DNA of 64,000 nt from Shewanella pneumatophori (lineage in GTDB: Bacteria; Pseudomonadota; Gammaproteobacteria; Enterobacterales; Shewanellaceae), in NCBI RefSeq assembly GCF_023283895.1, contig NZ_JAKILB010000005.1, positions 310,001 to 374,000 of the forward strand, written 5' to 3'. This document shows positions 36,227 to 45,348 of the stretch, one piece after another (the first letter of the stretch is position 1; each line of letters opens with the position of its first letter). Made by a program: the position numbers and the translations under genes. The notes under the pieces were generated by a model that was not told the DNA's origin, ran no database searches, and saw only the letters and a program-made list of their open reading frames with translations.

Positions 36227-36857
36227 ATTGGTTTGATTGCGCAACAAATAGACTTTATTGCTAATTTAACTGTGATTTAGTTACCTTTTGCGATTTATTT
36301 GGCTTGAAATGATTTTGCTCGAGCGAATAGCTGCATATGCGGTGATTGTTTTTTAGCTAACACTTGGCCATTTTATCGATGACTGAGATAAAAGTTATAT
36401 GCGTTGGGTAGTATAAAAGCTATTTTGAAGTGATAAGTCGCTTGCTATTTGTACAGCGATTTTCTGATGAAGCGAATTGTAGAGTTAGGGACTAGATTTG
36501 TGTGGTGGATCTTTGGGCGCCTAGGTTGTTGATACCTAGAAAGTTGGAGGGATATTTGCGCAGAGAGGGGGAGGAGAGGTGGGGAGGTTAAGTTCTTCTC
36601 TAATTCAGTAACCTTATAAAGCGTGAATAATGCTAATTAAGATCAGGTCATTTGCAGTGCCGCAACTGACTAGGGTGTACATAGACCGAACTAACAACCC
36701 ACTAAATGCTGCCCAAGATAAGTGTTTATTTGGATAAAACGGATCTTAAAGGTTTAGTTTAGAAGCTGGAATTAAGGAATTTATTTAGACACTCAATTCA
36801 AAAACATGGTTTAAATATTGAATTTAACGCTTTATATGAAAAAGAGATTCAAAAATA
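36227..36857. other. Spacer between tRNA units B and C
   Basis: About 630 bases without an intact gene. It holds a purine-rich run at 36562-36587 (one pyrimidine in 26 bases). At 36706-36858 a plus-strand frame of 18 codons, one TAG, then 31 codons and TAA ends exactly where unit C begins; it may be a gene remnant but I do not recognise it. Confidence 0.45.
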
Positions 36858-36868
36858 AGATACAAAAA

Positions 36869-36888
36869 AGCCACTCTATTGAGTGGCT
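36869..36888 (-). terminator. Terminator of tRNA unit C
   Basis: Same AGCCACTC/GAGTGGCT hairpin as in units A and B. Confidence 0.88.
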
Positions 36889-36900
36889 TTTTTGTTTTTA

Positions 36901-36976
<76 letters not shown>

Positions 36977-37027
36977 TTATTTGCTTAACAAGTTACTAAG
37001 TAAATAGTGGAACTCATTAATAAATGT

Positions 37028-37103
37028 TGGTGCCCGAACCCGGAATCGAACCAGGGACACGAGGATTTTCAATCCTCTGCTCTACCGACTGAGCTATTCG
37101 GGC
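37028..37103 (-). tRNA. tRNA-Phe(GAA), copy C
   Basis: Identical in sequence to copies A and B; anticodon GAA, CCA encoded. Confidence 0.95.
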
Positions 37104-37186
37104 AACTAAGTATTACTTAAGTAAACCTTAGATTTTCTACTGCAAATCTAGCTGGCTTAAAAGCCCGTCTCGTTTGGAGTGCGCGT

Positions 37187-37215
37187 ATCTTATAGCGACT
37201 CAAAAAATCCTGCAA
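37187..37215 (-). promoter_or_regulatory. Promoter of tRNA unit C
   Basis: On the minus strand TTGCAG, 17 bases, TAAGAT. The -10 box departs from the TATTAT of units A and B, so strength may differ; this unit is the first of the three in the transcription direction. Confidence 0.75.
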
Positions 37216-37221
37216 GTGCTT

Positions 37222-37508
37222 TTTTACTTCATTTTGGTTGTTCGGTTAGTTTGTGGCCAGTGAGCTTTCAAACAACAACCAATTTCGCCTTGTGTATCTG
37301 CACTCAGTTTGAAAAAAGCTTCATTTACTGCTGATTCATGTGTGCTAATCGTTTTGTTACTTCAAGTAAAACCCAAAATAATCATGGTTTGACGAAGCTT
37401 AATTGTCAGCCTTTCTAAAAAATCGAATAAATATGTCTATATTTGCTGATTTTATGTTCAAAAAGTTGTTTGTATGATGAATGCATTAAATAAATGCAGG
37501 GAAAGATT
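37222..37508. other. Intergenic region upstream of the cytochrome b561 gene
   Basis: About 290 bases separating the leftward tRNA units from the rightward cytochrome gene. Apart from the tRNA promoter at its left edge I see no recognisable site. Confidence 0.45.
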
Positions 37509-38057
37509 ATGTTGCGCAATACAGAAAGGTCTTATGGGCTGCTAGCCATTATTATGCATTGGGGATCAGCTGCCGCTGTTATTGGTTTGTTTGCAGTAGG
37601 TTTTTGGATGGTGGATTTAACCTATTACAGTAGTTGGTATAGAACTGCGCCTCATCTTCATAAAAGTATTGGCCTAATCCTCTTATTGCTAACGATTTTT
37701 AGGCTTGCTTGGCGCTTTTACTCAACAAAACCTGTTGAATTAGCAACCTATAAAAGCTGGGAAAAGCGAGCAGGGCACTTGGCTCACAATATGCTGTATT
37801 TGCTTATGTTGCTGATTATGTTGAGTGGTTACTTTATTTCGACGGCTGATGGCAGAGGCATTTGGGTGTTTGATTGGTTTGAGATCCCAGGTTTTGGCGA
37901 GTTAATTAGCAATCAAGCCGATATTGCAGGTGCAATTCATCAATATTTCGCATACGGGCTTATAGCTTTGGTTGTTATTCACGCCCTTGGGGCATTAAAG
38001 CATCACTTTATCGATAAAGATCAAACCTTGAGCAGAATGCTTAAGTTTAAGCGTTAG
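37509..38057 (+). CDS. Cytochrome b561 family protein
   Basis: A 182-residue inner-membrane di-heme protein with four hydrophobic segments, thought to pass electrons to or from the quinone pool. Histidines placed as heme ligands are seen in IIMHWGS, PHLHKSIG, AHNMLYLLML and VVIHALGALKHHF. ATG 37509 was chosen because AGGGA lies 6 bases upstream; ATG 37494 would add 5 residues. Followed after 69 bases by a YceI protein, the usual partner of this family. Confidence 0.88.
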   Translation: MLRNTERSYGLLAIIMHWGSAAAVIGLFAVGFWMVDLTYYSSWYRTAPHLHKSIGLILLLLTIFRLAWRFYSTKPVELATYKSWEKRAGHLAHNMLYLLMLLIMLSGYFISTADGRGIWVFDWFEIPGFGELISNQADIAGAIHQYFAYGLIALVVIHALGALKHHFIDKDQTLSRMLKFKR

Positions 38058-38126
38058 GGTAATTCAGGTAATTCATTCTGCATCCATTTTAAAAATCAAA
38101 ATGAAATAATCAACAAAGGATAGAAC

Positions 38127-38714
38127 ATGAACACTAAATTTATGGCAGTTGCATTAGCCGCTGCACTTACCACTTCTCTAAGCATGACTAATATAGTGCA
38201 AGCTGCTGACTATAAAATAGATACAGAAGGTGCTCACGCATCAATTGAATTTAAAGTGAGTCATTTAGGCTATAGCTTTGTTGTCGGGCGATTTAATCAG
38301 TTTGAAGGTGAGTTTAGCTTTGATGCTGACAAGATTACAGACGCCAAAGTTAACGTAACTATTGATACCGCGAGTGTAGATTCAAATCATGCCGAACGAG
38401 ACAAGCATCTACGCAGTAGTGACTTTTTAAATACAGGCAAATTTCCAAAGGCTAGCTTTGTGTCGACTTCAGCTATAGATAAAGGTGACGGTAACTTTGT
38501 TATTAATGGTGAGTTTACCTTTAATGGGGTGACCAATCCGCTAGCTATTGATGCGCAAATGATAGGCGAGGGGCAAGATCCCTGGGGCGGTTATCGCTCA
38601 GGTTTTGTTGGCAGTACAGAATTTGCGTTAAAAGACTATGATGTAAAAGTCGATTTAGGGCCTGCATCGGCTAATGTTATTTTAGATCTTGTGGTTGAAG
38701 GCATCCGTTTATAG
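38127..38714 (+). CDS. YceI family periplasmic lipid-binding protein
   Basis: A 195-residue protein with a signal peptide (cleavage near VQAADYK). The YceI lipocalin-like pattern is clear: [35 protein letters not shown] and [15 protein letters not shown] text ([14 protein letters not shown]). YceI proteins form a beta-barrel that binds polyisoprenoid lipids such as ubiquinone, which fits its cotranscription with cytochrome b561. AAAGGA precedes the ATG. Confidence 0.92.
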   Translation: MNTKFMAVALAAALTTSLSMTNIVQAADYKIDTEGAHASIEFKVSHLGYSFVVGRFNQFEGEFSFDADKITDAKVNVTIDTASVDSNHAERDKHLRSSDFLNTGKFPKASFVSTSAIDKGDGNFVINGEFTFNGVTNPLAIDAQMIGEGQDPWGGYRSGFVGSTEFALKDYDVKVDLGPASANVILDLVVEGIRL

Positions 38715-38740
38715 CCAGAGTTTTAGGTCTAGATACAAAA

Positions 38741-38766
38741 ATGCCGCTTATATTTTTAAGCGGCAT
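38741..38766. terminator. Bidirectional terminator between the yceI-like gene and yggX
   Basis: ATGCCGCTTA and TAAGCGGCAT form a perfect 10-bp stem over a TATTTT loop, with A run on the left and TTT on the right. It serves convergent genes. Confidence 0.82.
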
Positions 38767-38802
38767 TTGCAATTAGTGTTTAGGTTAAAACTAACCGTCT
38801 AA

Positions 38803-39081
38803 TTACTCGTCGTCTTTTTGCGGCACGTAGCCTTCAATTTCAACATCTTTACCTTCAAATAAGAAGTTGACCATCTGCTCTTCAAGAAATTTACGGTCAT
38901 CAACGTTCATCATGTTCAATTTCTTTTCGTTGATAAGCATAGTTTGCTTTGATTGCCATAGCGCCCAAGCTTCTTTACTCACATTGTCAAAAATACGCTT
39001 ACCTAAATCACCTGGGTAAAGCTGGAAACCAAGGCCTTCAGCCTCTTTGTTCAAATACACGCAATTTACTGTGCGAGCCAT
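38803..39081 (-). CDS. yggX: Fe(2+)-trafficking protein YggX
   Basis: A 92-residue cytoplasmic protein that protects iron-sulfur enzymes from oxidative damage. It starts [17 protein letters not shown] with the conserved cysteine at 7 and keeps the [18 protein letters not shown] and FLEEQM blocks. Its ATG lies 2 bases after the mutY stop, the conserved mutY-yggX order. Confidence 0.95.
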   Translation of the reverse strand: MARTVNCVYLNKEAEGLGFQLYPGDLGKRIFDNVSKEAWALWQSKQTMLINEKKLNMMNVDDRKFLEEQMVNFLFEGKDVEIEGYVPQKDDE

Positions 39082-39083
39082 GA

Positions 39084-40148
39084 TTACTCCTTATTTAATA
39101 CTGAACCTAGGTCGGCCAACACACGCTCTGTTGCTGCGGCTAAACCAACTTTAGGTGGATGGGGTAAGTTATACCAGACAGTCGCGGCTTGTTCCATGAT
39201 CTGGTTATCGCTAAATTCACTAACTCGTATCAGCACAGGCTGGATATCAAGGTGAAAATGGCTAAATGTGTGTCTAAAGCCTAATAGCTCTTGCTGTGAA
39301 TTAACCTTTAGTTGTTTATCTACTATATAAGCATCAAGGTCTTTTCTGTTATCAAACTGCGGAAAACACCACAACCCGCCCCAAATGCCTGCTGGTGGGC
39401 GTTTTTCTAAATGAACTTGTTGCTCTTGCTCTATAACGAGTAACCAAGCTGACTTTTCAGGGAGCGCTTTTTTAGGTTTTTTGCCTGGATAATCAGTTTG
39501 GCGGCCACTAAGTTGCGCCTTGCAGTCGATAGCAACCGGGCAAGCAGCGCAGTTGGGTTTCGAGCGGGTACAAACAGTTGCACCAATATCCATCATTGCT
39601 TGGTTGTATTTTTGAATGTCTTTGGCTGGTGTTAAGCTTTCGGTCAACTGCCAAAGCTGCTGTTCCACCGGCTTTTTCCCCGGCCATCCGTCAATAGCGC
39701 CATGACGAGCAAGAACTCGTTTTACATTGCCATCAAGAATGGGGAAGTTGAGTCCAAGAGAAAGAGACAGCACTGCGCCCGCAGTTGAGCGGCCAATACC
39801 CGGTAGCGCTAAAACATCATCAAAGTCAGTTGGAAACTTACTATCGAATTTGTCCTGCATAATTTGCGCAGCTTTATGCAGATTACGTGCACGGGCATAG
39901 TAACCAAGGCCAGTCCAATGATGCAGTACTTCATCTTGGTCTGCTTTAGCTAAGGTTTCAATATCAGGAAAGCGGCCAATAAACTTTTCAAAGTAAGGGA
40001 TAACAGTTGCAACTTGAGTTTGCTGCAGCATGATTTCAGAAATCCATACTTTATATGGGGTTTTAGCCTGTTGCCATGGAAGTTGTTTACGACCGAAGTT
40101 GTCGTACCATTGGATAATGCGAGTCGAAAAAGTAGCAGTAGTTTTCAT
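39084..40148 (-). CDS. mutY: A/G-specific adenine DNA glycosylase MutY
   Basis: Removes adenine mispaired with 8-oxoguanine. A 354-residue protein with the helix-hairpin-helix [15 protein letters not shown], the catalytic aspartate in [10 protein letters not shown], catalytic glutamate region in [12 protein letters not shown], and the [4Fe-4S] loop [17 protein letters not shown]. The C-terminal NUDIX-like domain that reads 8-oxoG ([27 protein letters not shown]) is intact. Cotranscribed with yggX, whose product protects iron-sulfur proteins. Confidence 0.97.
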   Translation of the reverse strand: MKTTATFSTRIIQWYDNFGRKQLPWQQAKTPYKVWISEIMLQQTQVATVIPYFEKFIGRFPDIETLAKADQDEVLHHWTGLGYYARARNLHKAAQIMQDKFDSKFPTDFDDVLALPGIGRSTAGAVLSLSLGLNFPILDGNVKRVLARHGAIDGWPGKKPVEQQLWQLTESLTPAKDIQKYNQAMMDIGATVCTRSKPNCAACPVAIDCKAQLSGRQTDYPGKKPKKALPEKSAWLLVIEQEQQVHLEKRPPAGIWGGLWCFPQFDNRKDLDAYIVDKQLKVNSQQELLGFRHTFSHFHLDIQPVLIRVSEFSDNQIMEQAATVWYNLPHPPKVGLAAATERVLADLGSVLNKE

Positions 40149-40397
40149 CGGCGCAGTGTACCGTTAGGCAAGCGCTTAAACAAGGCGAGAAAAAGGCTTT
40201 ATCTATTAGAAAATGAATAGTGATGAGCTTTAAAAGTAGCTAATTTACGGCAAAGCAAATGCACTACTCGCACAAACTGAGATTCTTGGTATAATTTTGC
40301 CACAATAAGGCTTGCACTGAAGGTTTAACTTTGGATAATGCCTTTCTTTTTTAAATAATAGCTGTCTAATGCTAGCGCAGCCTTAAGCGAGGGCAAA

Positions 40398-41111
40398 ATG
40401 AGCGACGTAACAACCGCTGAATTCAATGAAGAAGGTAAATACCTTCGTAAAGTCAGAAGCTTTGTATTGCGTGAGGGGCGCCTAACTAAAGGCCAAGCTC
40501 AAGCAATGGAGCAACAATGGCCAATAATGGGTCTTGATTACACTCCAGAAGCTATCGACCTAGTTGAAGTATTTGGCCGTGAAGCTGATACCGTTTTAGA
40601 AATTGGTTTTGGTATGGGCGCGTCATTAGTTGAAATGGCAAAAGCGTCTCCAGAGCTAAACTTCATTGGTATTGAAGTGCACAAACCTGGTGTTGGTGCG
40701 TGTTTAGCTGAAGCCGCTGAAGCTGGCGTGACTAACCTACGTGTTTACCACCATGATGCCATTGAAGTGCTAGAAAACAGCATTGCAGAAGGTAGCTTGT
40801 CACGTGTACAACTATTCTTCCCTGATCCTTGGCACAAGAAGCGTCACCATAAGCGCCGTATCGTGCAAGCACCTTTTGCTGAATTGATCCGCAGCAAGCT
40901 TAAAGTTGGCGGTGTATTCCATCTTGCAACAGATTGGGAAAACTACAGCGAGCATATGCTTGAAGTGATGACTGCTGCACCTGGTTATAAAAACCAATCA
41001 GTTACAGGTGATGTAGTTGAGCGTCCAGATCATCGTCCGCTGACAAAATTCGAAGCGCGTGGCCACCGTTTAGGTCATGGTGTTTGGGATCTTATGTTTG
41101 AGCGTGTTTAA
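40398..41111 (+). CDS. trmB: tRNA (guanine-N7-)-methyltransferase
   Basis: Methylates G46 of tRNA using S-adenosylmethionine. At 237 residues it is normal. The SAM site is [31 protein letters not shown] and the [16 protein letters not shown] motif are the TrmB signature. Divergent from mutY, with about 250 bases between. yggL begins 49 bases downstream. Confidence 0.97.
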   Translation: MSDVTTAEFNEEGKYLRKVRSFVLREGRLTKGQAQAMEQQWPIMGLDYTPEAIDLVEVFGREADTVLEIGFGMGASLVEMAKASPELNFIGIEVHKPGVGACLAEAAEAGVTNLRVYHHDAIEVLENSIAEGSLSRVQLFFPDPWHKKRHHKRRIVQAPFAELIRSKLKVGGVFHLATDWENYSEHMLEVMTAAPGYKNQSVTGDVVERPDHRPLTKFEARGHRLGHGVWDLMFERV

Positions 41112-41160
41112 GCACTCAGCAAACATATACTTTAAAAATAAGTTACCTAGGAGAACAACC

Positions 41161-41487
41161 ATGGCAGCAAATCGTAGCCGTCGCTTACGTAAGAAATTAC
41201 GCGTAGATGAGTTCCAAGAGTTTGGATTTGATGTTAACTGGACTTTCAATGATTCAGTAACTGAAGAGCAAATTGATGCAATCGTTGATAAGTTTATTGA
41301 TGAAGTGATTGAGCCTGCTGATCTTGGTTACCACGGTGGTGGTCACAAAGAGTGGGAAGGTATTATTGCAACTCAAGGTATTGGTAAATGTACTGAAGAA
41401 AACCGCGCTGCGGTTAAAGCTTTCTTCGACGCACAGCCAGTGTCAGATCTTGAAGTTGGTGAGCTTTACGATATTTGGTGGGGCTAA
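41161..41487 (+). CDS. yggL: YggL family protein (DUF469)
   Basis: A 108-residue protein starting [20 protein letters not shown], the start chosen for its AGGAG 7 bases upstream rather than the frame's earlier ATG at 41077, which lies inside trmB. The [12 protein letters not shown] block and the ending YDIWWG are typical. YggL in Escherichia coli has been linked to the 50S ribosomal subunit; the role is not settled. Its stop codon shares a base with the glsB start (TAATG). Confidence 0.92.
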   Translation: MAANRSRRLRKKLRVDEFQEFGFDVNWTFNDSVTEEQIDAIVDKFIDEVIEPADLGYHGGGHKEWEGIIATQGIGKCTEENRAAVKAFFDAQPVSDLEVGELYDIWWG

Positions 41488-42401
41488 TGCCTGAATTGGC
41501 ATTACTTGAAGAGGTCGTCGACAAAGTTCGACCTCTTTTAGGACAAGGTAAAGTTGCTGATTATATCCCTGCGCTTGCCCAAGTCGATGCTAATAAGCTA
41601 GGTATTGCGGTGACAACATCTGATGGTGTCACCATAGGGGCTGGAGATTTTCTCGAGCCCTTTTCAATTCAGAGTATATCTAAGGTATTTAGCCTAACTT
41701 TAGCGCTAATGCTGTATGAAGAAGATGAAATTTGGTCTCGGGTTGGTAAAGAACCATCAGGGCACTCTTTTAACTCTTTAGTACAGGTTGAGTTAGAAAA
41801 AGGTGTACCGCGTAACCCGTTTATTAATGCTGGTGCATTAATTATTGCCGACTTACTCCAAAGTCGATTGGGCGCTCCTAAGCACAGAATGCTCGAAATT
41901 GTCCGTGGTTTAAGTGAAAACCATAGAGTCAGTTACGATAAAGTTGTGGCGGCATCTGAATATCAGCATAGTGCGCGCAATGCTGCTATTGCCTATTTGA
42001 TGAAGTCGTTCGGTAACTTTAATAACGATGTTGATACTGTTCTACATAGTTATTTTCATTACTGTTCGCTGCGTATGAGCTGCGCTGATCTCTCTCGAGC
42101 AATGTTTTACCTAGCTAATTCAGGCAAAAGCCTTGCTGGTAAACAGTTAATTAGCCCAGTGCAAAACAGGCAGCTTAACGCGCTGCTCGCTACTTCAGGT
42201 TTGTATGATGGTGCGGGCGAGTTTGCTTATCGAGTTGGTATGCCGGGTAAAAGTGGTGTTGGTGGCGGCATTATTGCGGTTATCCCAGGTGATATGTCTG
42301 TTTGCGTATGGTCGCCAGAGCTTGATGCAAATGGCAACTCATTAGCAGGTACAGCCGTGCTTGAGGCCTTAAGCCAAACTTTAGGTCGCTCAATATTTTA
42401 A
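41487..42401 (+). CDS. glsB: Glutaminase
   Basis: Hydrolyses glutamine to glutamate and ammonia. A 304-residue enzyme of the serine-dependent beta-lactamase-like glutaminase family: [12 protein letters not shown] carries the Ser63-x-x-Lys66 pair, and [24 protein letters not shown] and [15 protein letters not shown] are family blocks. I placed the start at ATG 41487, overlapping the yggL stop, with GGTGGGG just ahead. The trmB-yggL-glsB order is common in gammaproteobacteria. Confidence 0.95.
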   Translation: MPELALLEEVVDKVRPLLGQGKVADYIPALAQVDANKLGIAVTTSDGVTIGAGDFLEPFSIQSISKVFSLTLALMLYEEDEIWSRVGKEPSGHSFNSLVQVELEKGVPRNPFINAGALIIADLLQSRLGAPKHRMLEIVRGLSENHRVSYDKVVAASEYQHSARNAAIAYLMKSFGNFNNDVDTVLHSYFHYCSLRMSCADLSRAMFYLANSGKSLAGKQLISPVQNRQLNALLATSGLYDGAGEFAYRVGMPGKSGVGGGIIAVIPGDMSVCVWSPELDANGNSLAGTAVLEALSQTLGRSIF

Positions 42402-42642
42402 TCATACCCTGTTAGCTTGTTTATCTTTTGTTTCTGCTAGTACTCAGTTCGACAAATGTAATATTTGGCTAATTGTTAGGTTAATTGGCTAAATATTACA
42501 TTCTTCTTAGACTTCCAAAATAGAAATATCGCTCAATAAATAATTAAAACTATTTATAAACAATGCTTTGTGATGTTTGGCATGACCTGTGCTTAACTTG
42601 TTCAAGATTAAAAATTATATAAAGCGATAAAGGATTGATGCG

Positions 42643-43455
42643 ATGAAAAAGTTACTTACCTCTGTAGGGATCTCCGCGGTACTATTTTCTGCCACAGGTT
42701 TACAAACTGTTGCTGCCCACGACACTCACTATGACTCAAATGAATGCGAAGTTTCATTAAATTACGATGTAACTGTGGAGCCCAAAAAGCTGATTGTTAG
42801 TGAAGTCGGCGATGAGAAGTATCGCATCGAGATGGATAAGCTATTTGTTAATGATCAACAAGTCAGCTTGAACAGTCAACAACAGGCGCTAGTAAACCAG
42901 TACTCTGCAAGTGTTTCAGCTCAAGTACCTGAGGTCATCACTTTGGTAAATGATGCGGTTTCTATCGCCTCTACTGCGGTTAGTCTTGCATTAACGCCAC
43001 TGCTAGGTGATAGCGCTGGGGCACAAATTGATGAAATGTTAGCGGGTCTTGAAGAGCGAATTGAAAAGGTTGCTCATCAACATGGTGATACTTTCTATCT
43101 TGGTGCAACTGAATCATCTCTTGAAGATGCATTTGGTGAAGAGTTTGAACAAGAGATGGAACAATTAGTGCAGAATTCATTGGGCAGCATGATGATGTCA
43201 TTGGGCGCGCAAATGATGTCGGGCGACGGTGACAGTTTTGAGCAAAAGATGGAGTCTTTTTCTGCAAAAATGGACTCAGTCGGTGAAGAGATTGAAATGC
43301 AAATCGAACAACAAGCCAATGATCTTGAAGCTCGTGGCGAAGTTCTGTGCGACAACTTTAAATCTTTAGTGGTATTAGAAAGTCAGCTACGTAAAGAGAT
43401 CCCTGAGTTAGCGAATTATCCCCTAGTTGAAACTAGCAGCAAATTACTTGAGTAA
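42643..43455 (+). CDS. yggN: YggN family periplasmic protein (DUF2884)
   Basis: A 270-residue protein with a signal peptide (cleavage near VAAHDTH). It is acidic, predicted largely helical, rich in Met and Gln in the second half (EQEMEQLVQNSLGSMMMSL), and keeps SNECEVSLNYDVTVEP near the N terminus, the pattern of DUF2884. The position after glsB matches yggN in related genomes. Function unknown. AAAGGA precedes the ATG and a terminator follows. Confidence 0.85.
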   Translation: MKKLLTSVGISAVLFSATGLQTVAAHDTHYDSNECEVSLNYDVTVEPKKLIVSEVGDEKYRIEMDKLFVNDQQVSLNSQQQALVNQYSASVSAQVPEVITLVNDAVSIASTAVSLALTPLLGDSAGAQIDEMLAGLEERIEKVAHQHGDTFYLGATESSLEDAFGEEFEQEMEQLVQNSLGSMMMSLGAQMMSGDGDSFEQKMESFSAKMDSVGEEIEMQIEQQANDLEARGEVLCDNFKSLVVLESQLRKEIPELANYPLVETSSKLLE

Positions 43456-43810
43456 GTAATTTGCTCATATTGACCTCTCTGGAACGATACCTATAGGTAT
43501 TGACTGTTGCCTTTGACTCTCTTGCAACATCCCCTGCATCCACCCTTTGTGCAGGGGCTTTTCTGTTATTTATCCATCTAAATTGTTCTAATCCTACGTG
43601 ATTACCATTACTTCACATGACATATTTGATGAGTTATGAGGAATTTTTGGTATACTTCTAATAATAAAAGCAAAACCATTAAATGGTTACATAATAAAAA
43701 CCCTACTCTAGCGTACATATATTCACTTAAGATATTGTTTTTATAATGAAAACAGCATGTCTTAGCGATGGAAGTACTATTACTGTCGTAAACACCTTAA
43801 GGCGATTTAC
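43456..43810. other. Intergenic region between yggN and a LysR gene
   Basis: About 355 bases holding the yggN terminator; the rest is AT-rich with no further site that I can support. Confidence 0.5.
43531..43566 (+). terminator. Rho-independent terminator after yggN
   Basis: CCCCTGCA and TGCAGGGG form an 8-bp stem with an 11-base loop, followed by CTTTTCTGTT. Confidence 0.8.
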
Positions 43811-44752
43811 ATGTTAGAACTTTTAGAACCAATCGCGATTTTCACCCATGTGGCTCGAGCGGGCAGTTTTAGCTCTGCGGCGAGAAAGTTAGGCATATCT
43901 AAGTCTAAAGTCAGTACCCAAGTAGCAGATTTAGAGCATAAACTTGGTGTTCAATTGATCCAACGTACAACCCGTAGTTTGAGCTTAACTGAAGCGGGTC
44001 AGTTACTTTATGCCCAAGGTGAAGAGTTATTAAGAGATGCAGATCAAGCTGTTGCCAGCGTTCATAATCTTAATGATGCAACACGTGGTGTATTGAAAGT
44101 CGGTATTTCTCAGTCTTTCGGTACTATGCATATCATTCCTGCATTGCCTGAATTTATGGCAAAACATCCAGAATTAGAGCTTCAAGTTAGTCTACTTGAC
44201 CATAAAGTCGATGTAGTAAGCGAAGGCTTAGATCTATTGCTGACTATGTCAGAGCAGTTACCGCTTGGCATGGTTGCAAGACCATTAATGAAGTGTCAGT
44301 TCCTACTTGCAGCTTCACCATCTTATGTAGAAAAACACGGTGTACCTAACCGTCCTGAGCAGTTGGTTGATCATAACTGTTTGGTTTACCAAGGTGAGTG
44401 GCATGAGCATAGCATTTGGCAATTTAAGCAAGGTGATGATTACTGTGAAATTGGCGTAACAGGTAATTTCAGAGTCGATAATGCGCCAGCGTTAAAATCT
44501 GCTGCTGTAAGTGGTTTAGGTGTTGTATATCTTGCAAGTTACTTGCTTGAAGATGAGCTAGAAAAGGGCACGTTAGTCCCTATTCTAGAAGACTGGCAAT
44601 TAACTCATCACTTGCCTTTACAGGCTGTATATCCAAGACGTAAACATCTTGCACCAAAGGTGAGTGCCTTCATTGATTTCATAAAAGATCATATTGGTAC
44701 ACCGCCATATTGGGACACGCCATTAAAAGAGTTGTATGCAAAACGTAAGTAA
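43811..44752 (+). CDS. LysR-family transcriptional regulator
   Basis: A 313-residue regulator. The N-terminal winged helix reads FTHVARAGSFSSAARKLGIS, followed by LIQRTTRSLSLTEAG, and a substrate-binding half with LKVGISQSFGTMHIIPAL. This resembles the AaeR/CrgA-like branch of LysR proteins. No divergent target gene is adjacent, so target and effector cannot be told. Confidence 0.9.
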   Translation: MLELLEPIAIFTHVARAGSFSSAARKLGISKSKVSTQVADLEHKLGVQLIQRTTRSLSLTEAGQLLYAQGEELLRDADQAVASVHNLNDATRGVLKVGISQSFGTMHIIPALPEFMAKHPELELQVSLLDHKVDVVSEGLDLLLTMSEQLPLGMVARPLMKCQFLLAASPSYVEKHGVPNRPEQLVDHNCLVYQGEWHEHSIWQFKQGDDYCEIGVTGNFRVDNAPALKSAAVSGLGVVYLASYLLEDELEKGTLVPILEDWQLTHHLPLQAVYPRRKHLAPKVSAFIDFIKDHIGTPPYWDTPLKELYAKRK

Positions 44753-44906
44753 AATGGGGAAACATTGTTTCATAGTAAAGACAATGTAAATCCATACTAA
44801 AGTAGAAAAGACTTATAAGTATACGATTCAGTTAGTTACATCGCTAAAATGCTTGTTTAGTTAAGGTGAAATTAAGCCTTGGCTAAACAAGTGTAAATCA
44901 TTTCAA

Positions 44907-44934
44907 TTGCACTTTGTTCTCAATTTAATACAAT
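44907..44934 (+). promoter_or_regulatory. Sigma-70-like promoter of a candidate small RNA
   Basis: TTGCAC (44907-44912), 16 bases, TACAAT (44929-44934). No protein gene follows; the transcript would start near 44941. Confidence 0.6.
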
Positions 44935-44940
44935 TGCTCG

Positions 44941-45125
44941 CAGTTGATTCAAAAGCTCTGAGTCCTAAACTGCAATCGAGAATGACCCCTCTCTATTGTG
45001 TTTACAGAGCAGCTATAAGCAGTTTTGATTCAATGCTGACAGAGCTTTACGAACTAAAACAATGTCGGCCTTAAAACCATCATCCTAATTTTGGTTTTAC
45101 CCCGGCTTTGACCGGGGTATTTTTC
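44941..45125 (+). ncRNA. Candidate small non-coding RNA of about 185 nt
   Basis: The unit has a promoter (TTGCAC-16-TACAAT) and a clear terminator (45099-45125) with no supported open frame between. Within it AAAGCTCTG (44952-44960) and CAGAGCTTT (45040-45048) are perfect 9-bp complements closing a central domain, and GCAGTT/AACTGC at 44940-44973 can form a competing 5' hairpin. I do not recognise it as Spot 42, GcvB, RyhB or another named RNA. Both ends are predicted. Confidence 0.5.
45099..45125 (+). terminator. Rho-independent terminator of the candidate small RNA
   Basis: ACCCCGG and CCGGGGT form a 7-bp stem with a 6-base loop, then ATTTTTCTTTC. The nearest upstream protein gene ends 350 bases earlier. 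Confidence 0.85.
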
Positions 45126-45288
45126 TTTCTGGGGCTTACTAAAGATAATCTTCTAGTTTGTTTTGTATCTGAAACAATTTACTTTGCTAATCGTTGTTTA
45201 CCACTTGCTGCCACTCTTCTTCGTTTTAGTCTTCTTAGTACCACTCTTTTTAGTATTAGTCGCTGGCATGTATCTATGTTGTCAGAAA

Positions 45289-45323
45289 ATAAAAAGCCTC
45301 GCTAATTGTGGTTAACGAGGCTT
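45289..45323 (-). terminator. Terminator of the DUF885 gene
   Basis: AAGCCTCG (45294-45301) and CGAGGCTT (45316-45323) form an 8-bp stem; on the minus strand it runs into TTTTTATTTTC. Confidence 0.8.
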
Positions 45324-45348
45324 GATACTGATTGGTAAACGTTAGGCT

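Larger units (their letters stand above)
44753..45348. other. Gene-poor region holding a candidate small RNA
   Basis: About 600 bases. It contains a promoter at 44907-44934, the candidate RNA at 44941-45125, and a minus-strand terminator near 45294-45323 that belongs to the DUF885 gene. A 65-codon frame at 45108-45305 crosses both terminators and is not taken as a gene. Confidence 0.6.

Noticed and set aside
36706..36858. Short protein gene between tRNA units B and C
   Set aside because: The frame is broken by an in-frame TAG, has no ribosome site and no recognised family; listed only as a possible remnant.
45108..45305. 65-codon open frame on the plus strand
   Set aside because: It begins inside the terminator of the candidate RNA, runs through the DUF885 terminator hairpin, has no ribosome site and no family resemblance.
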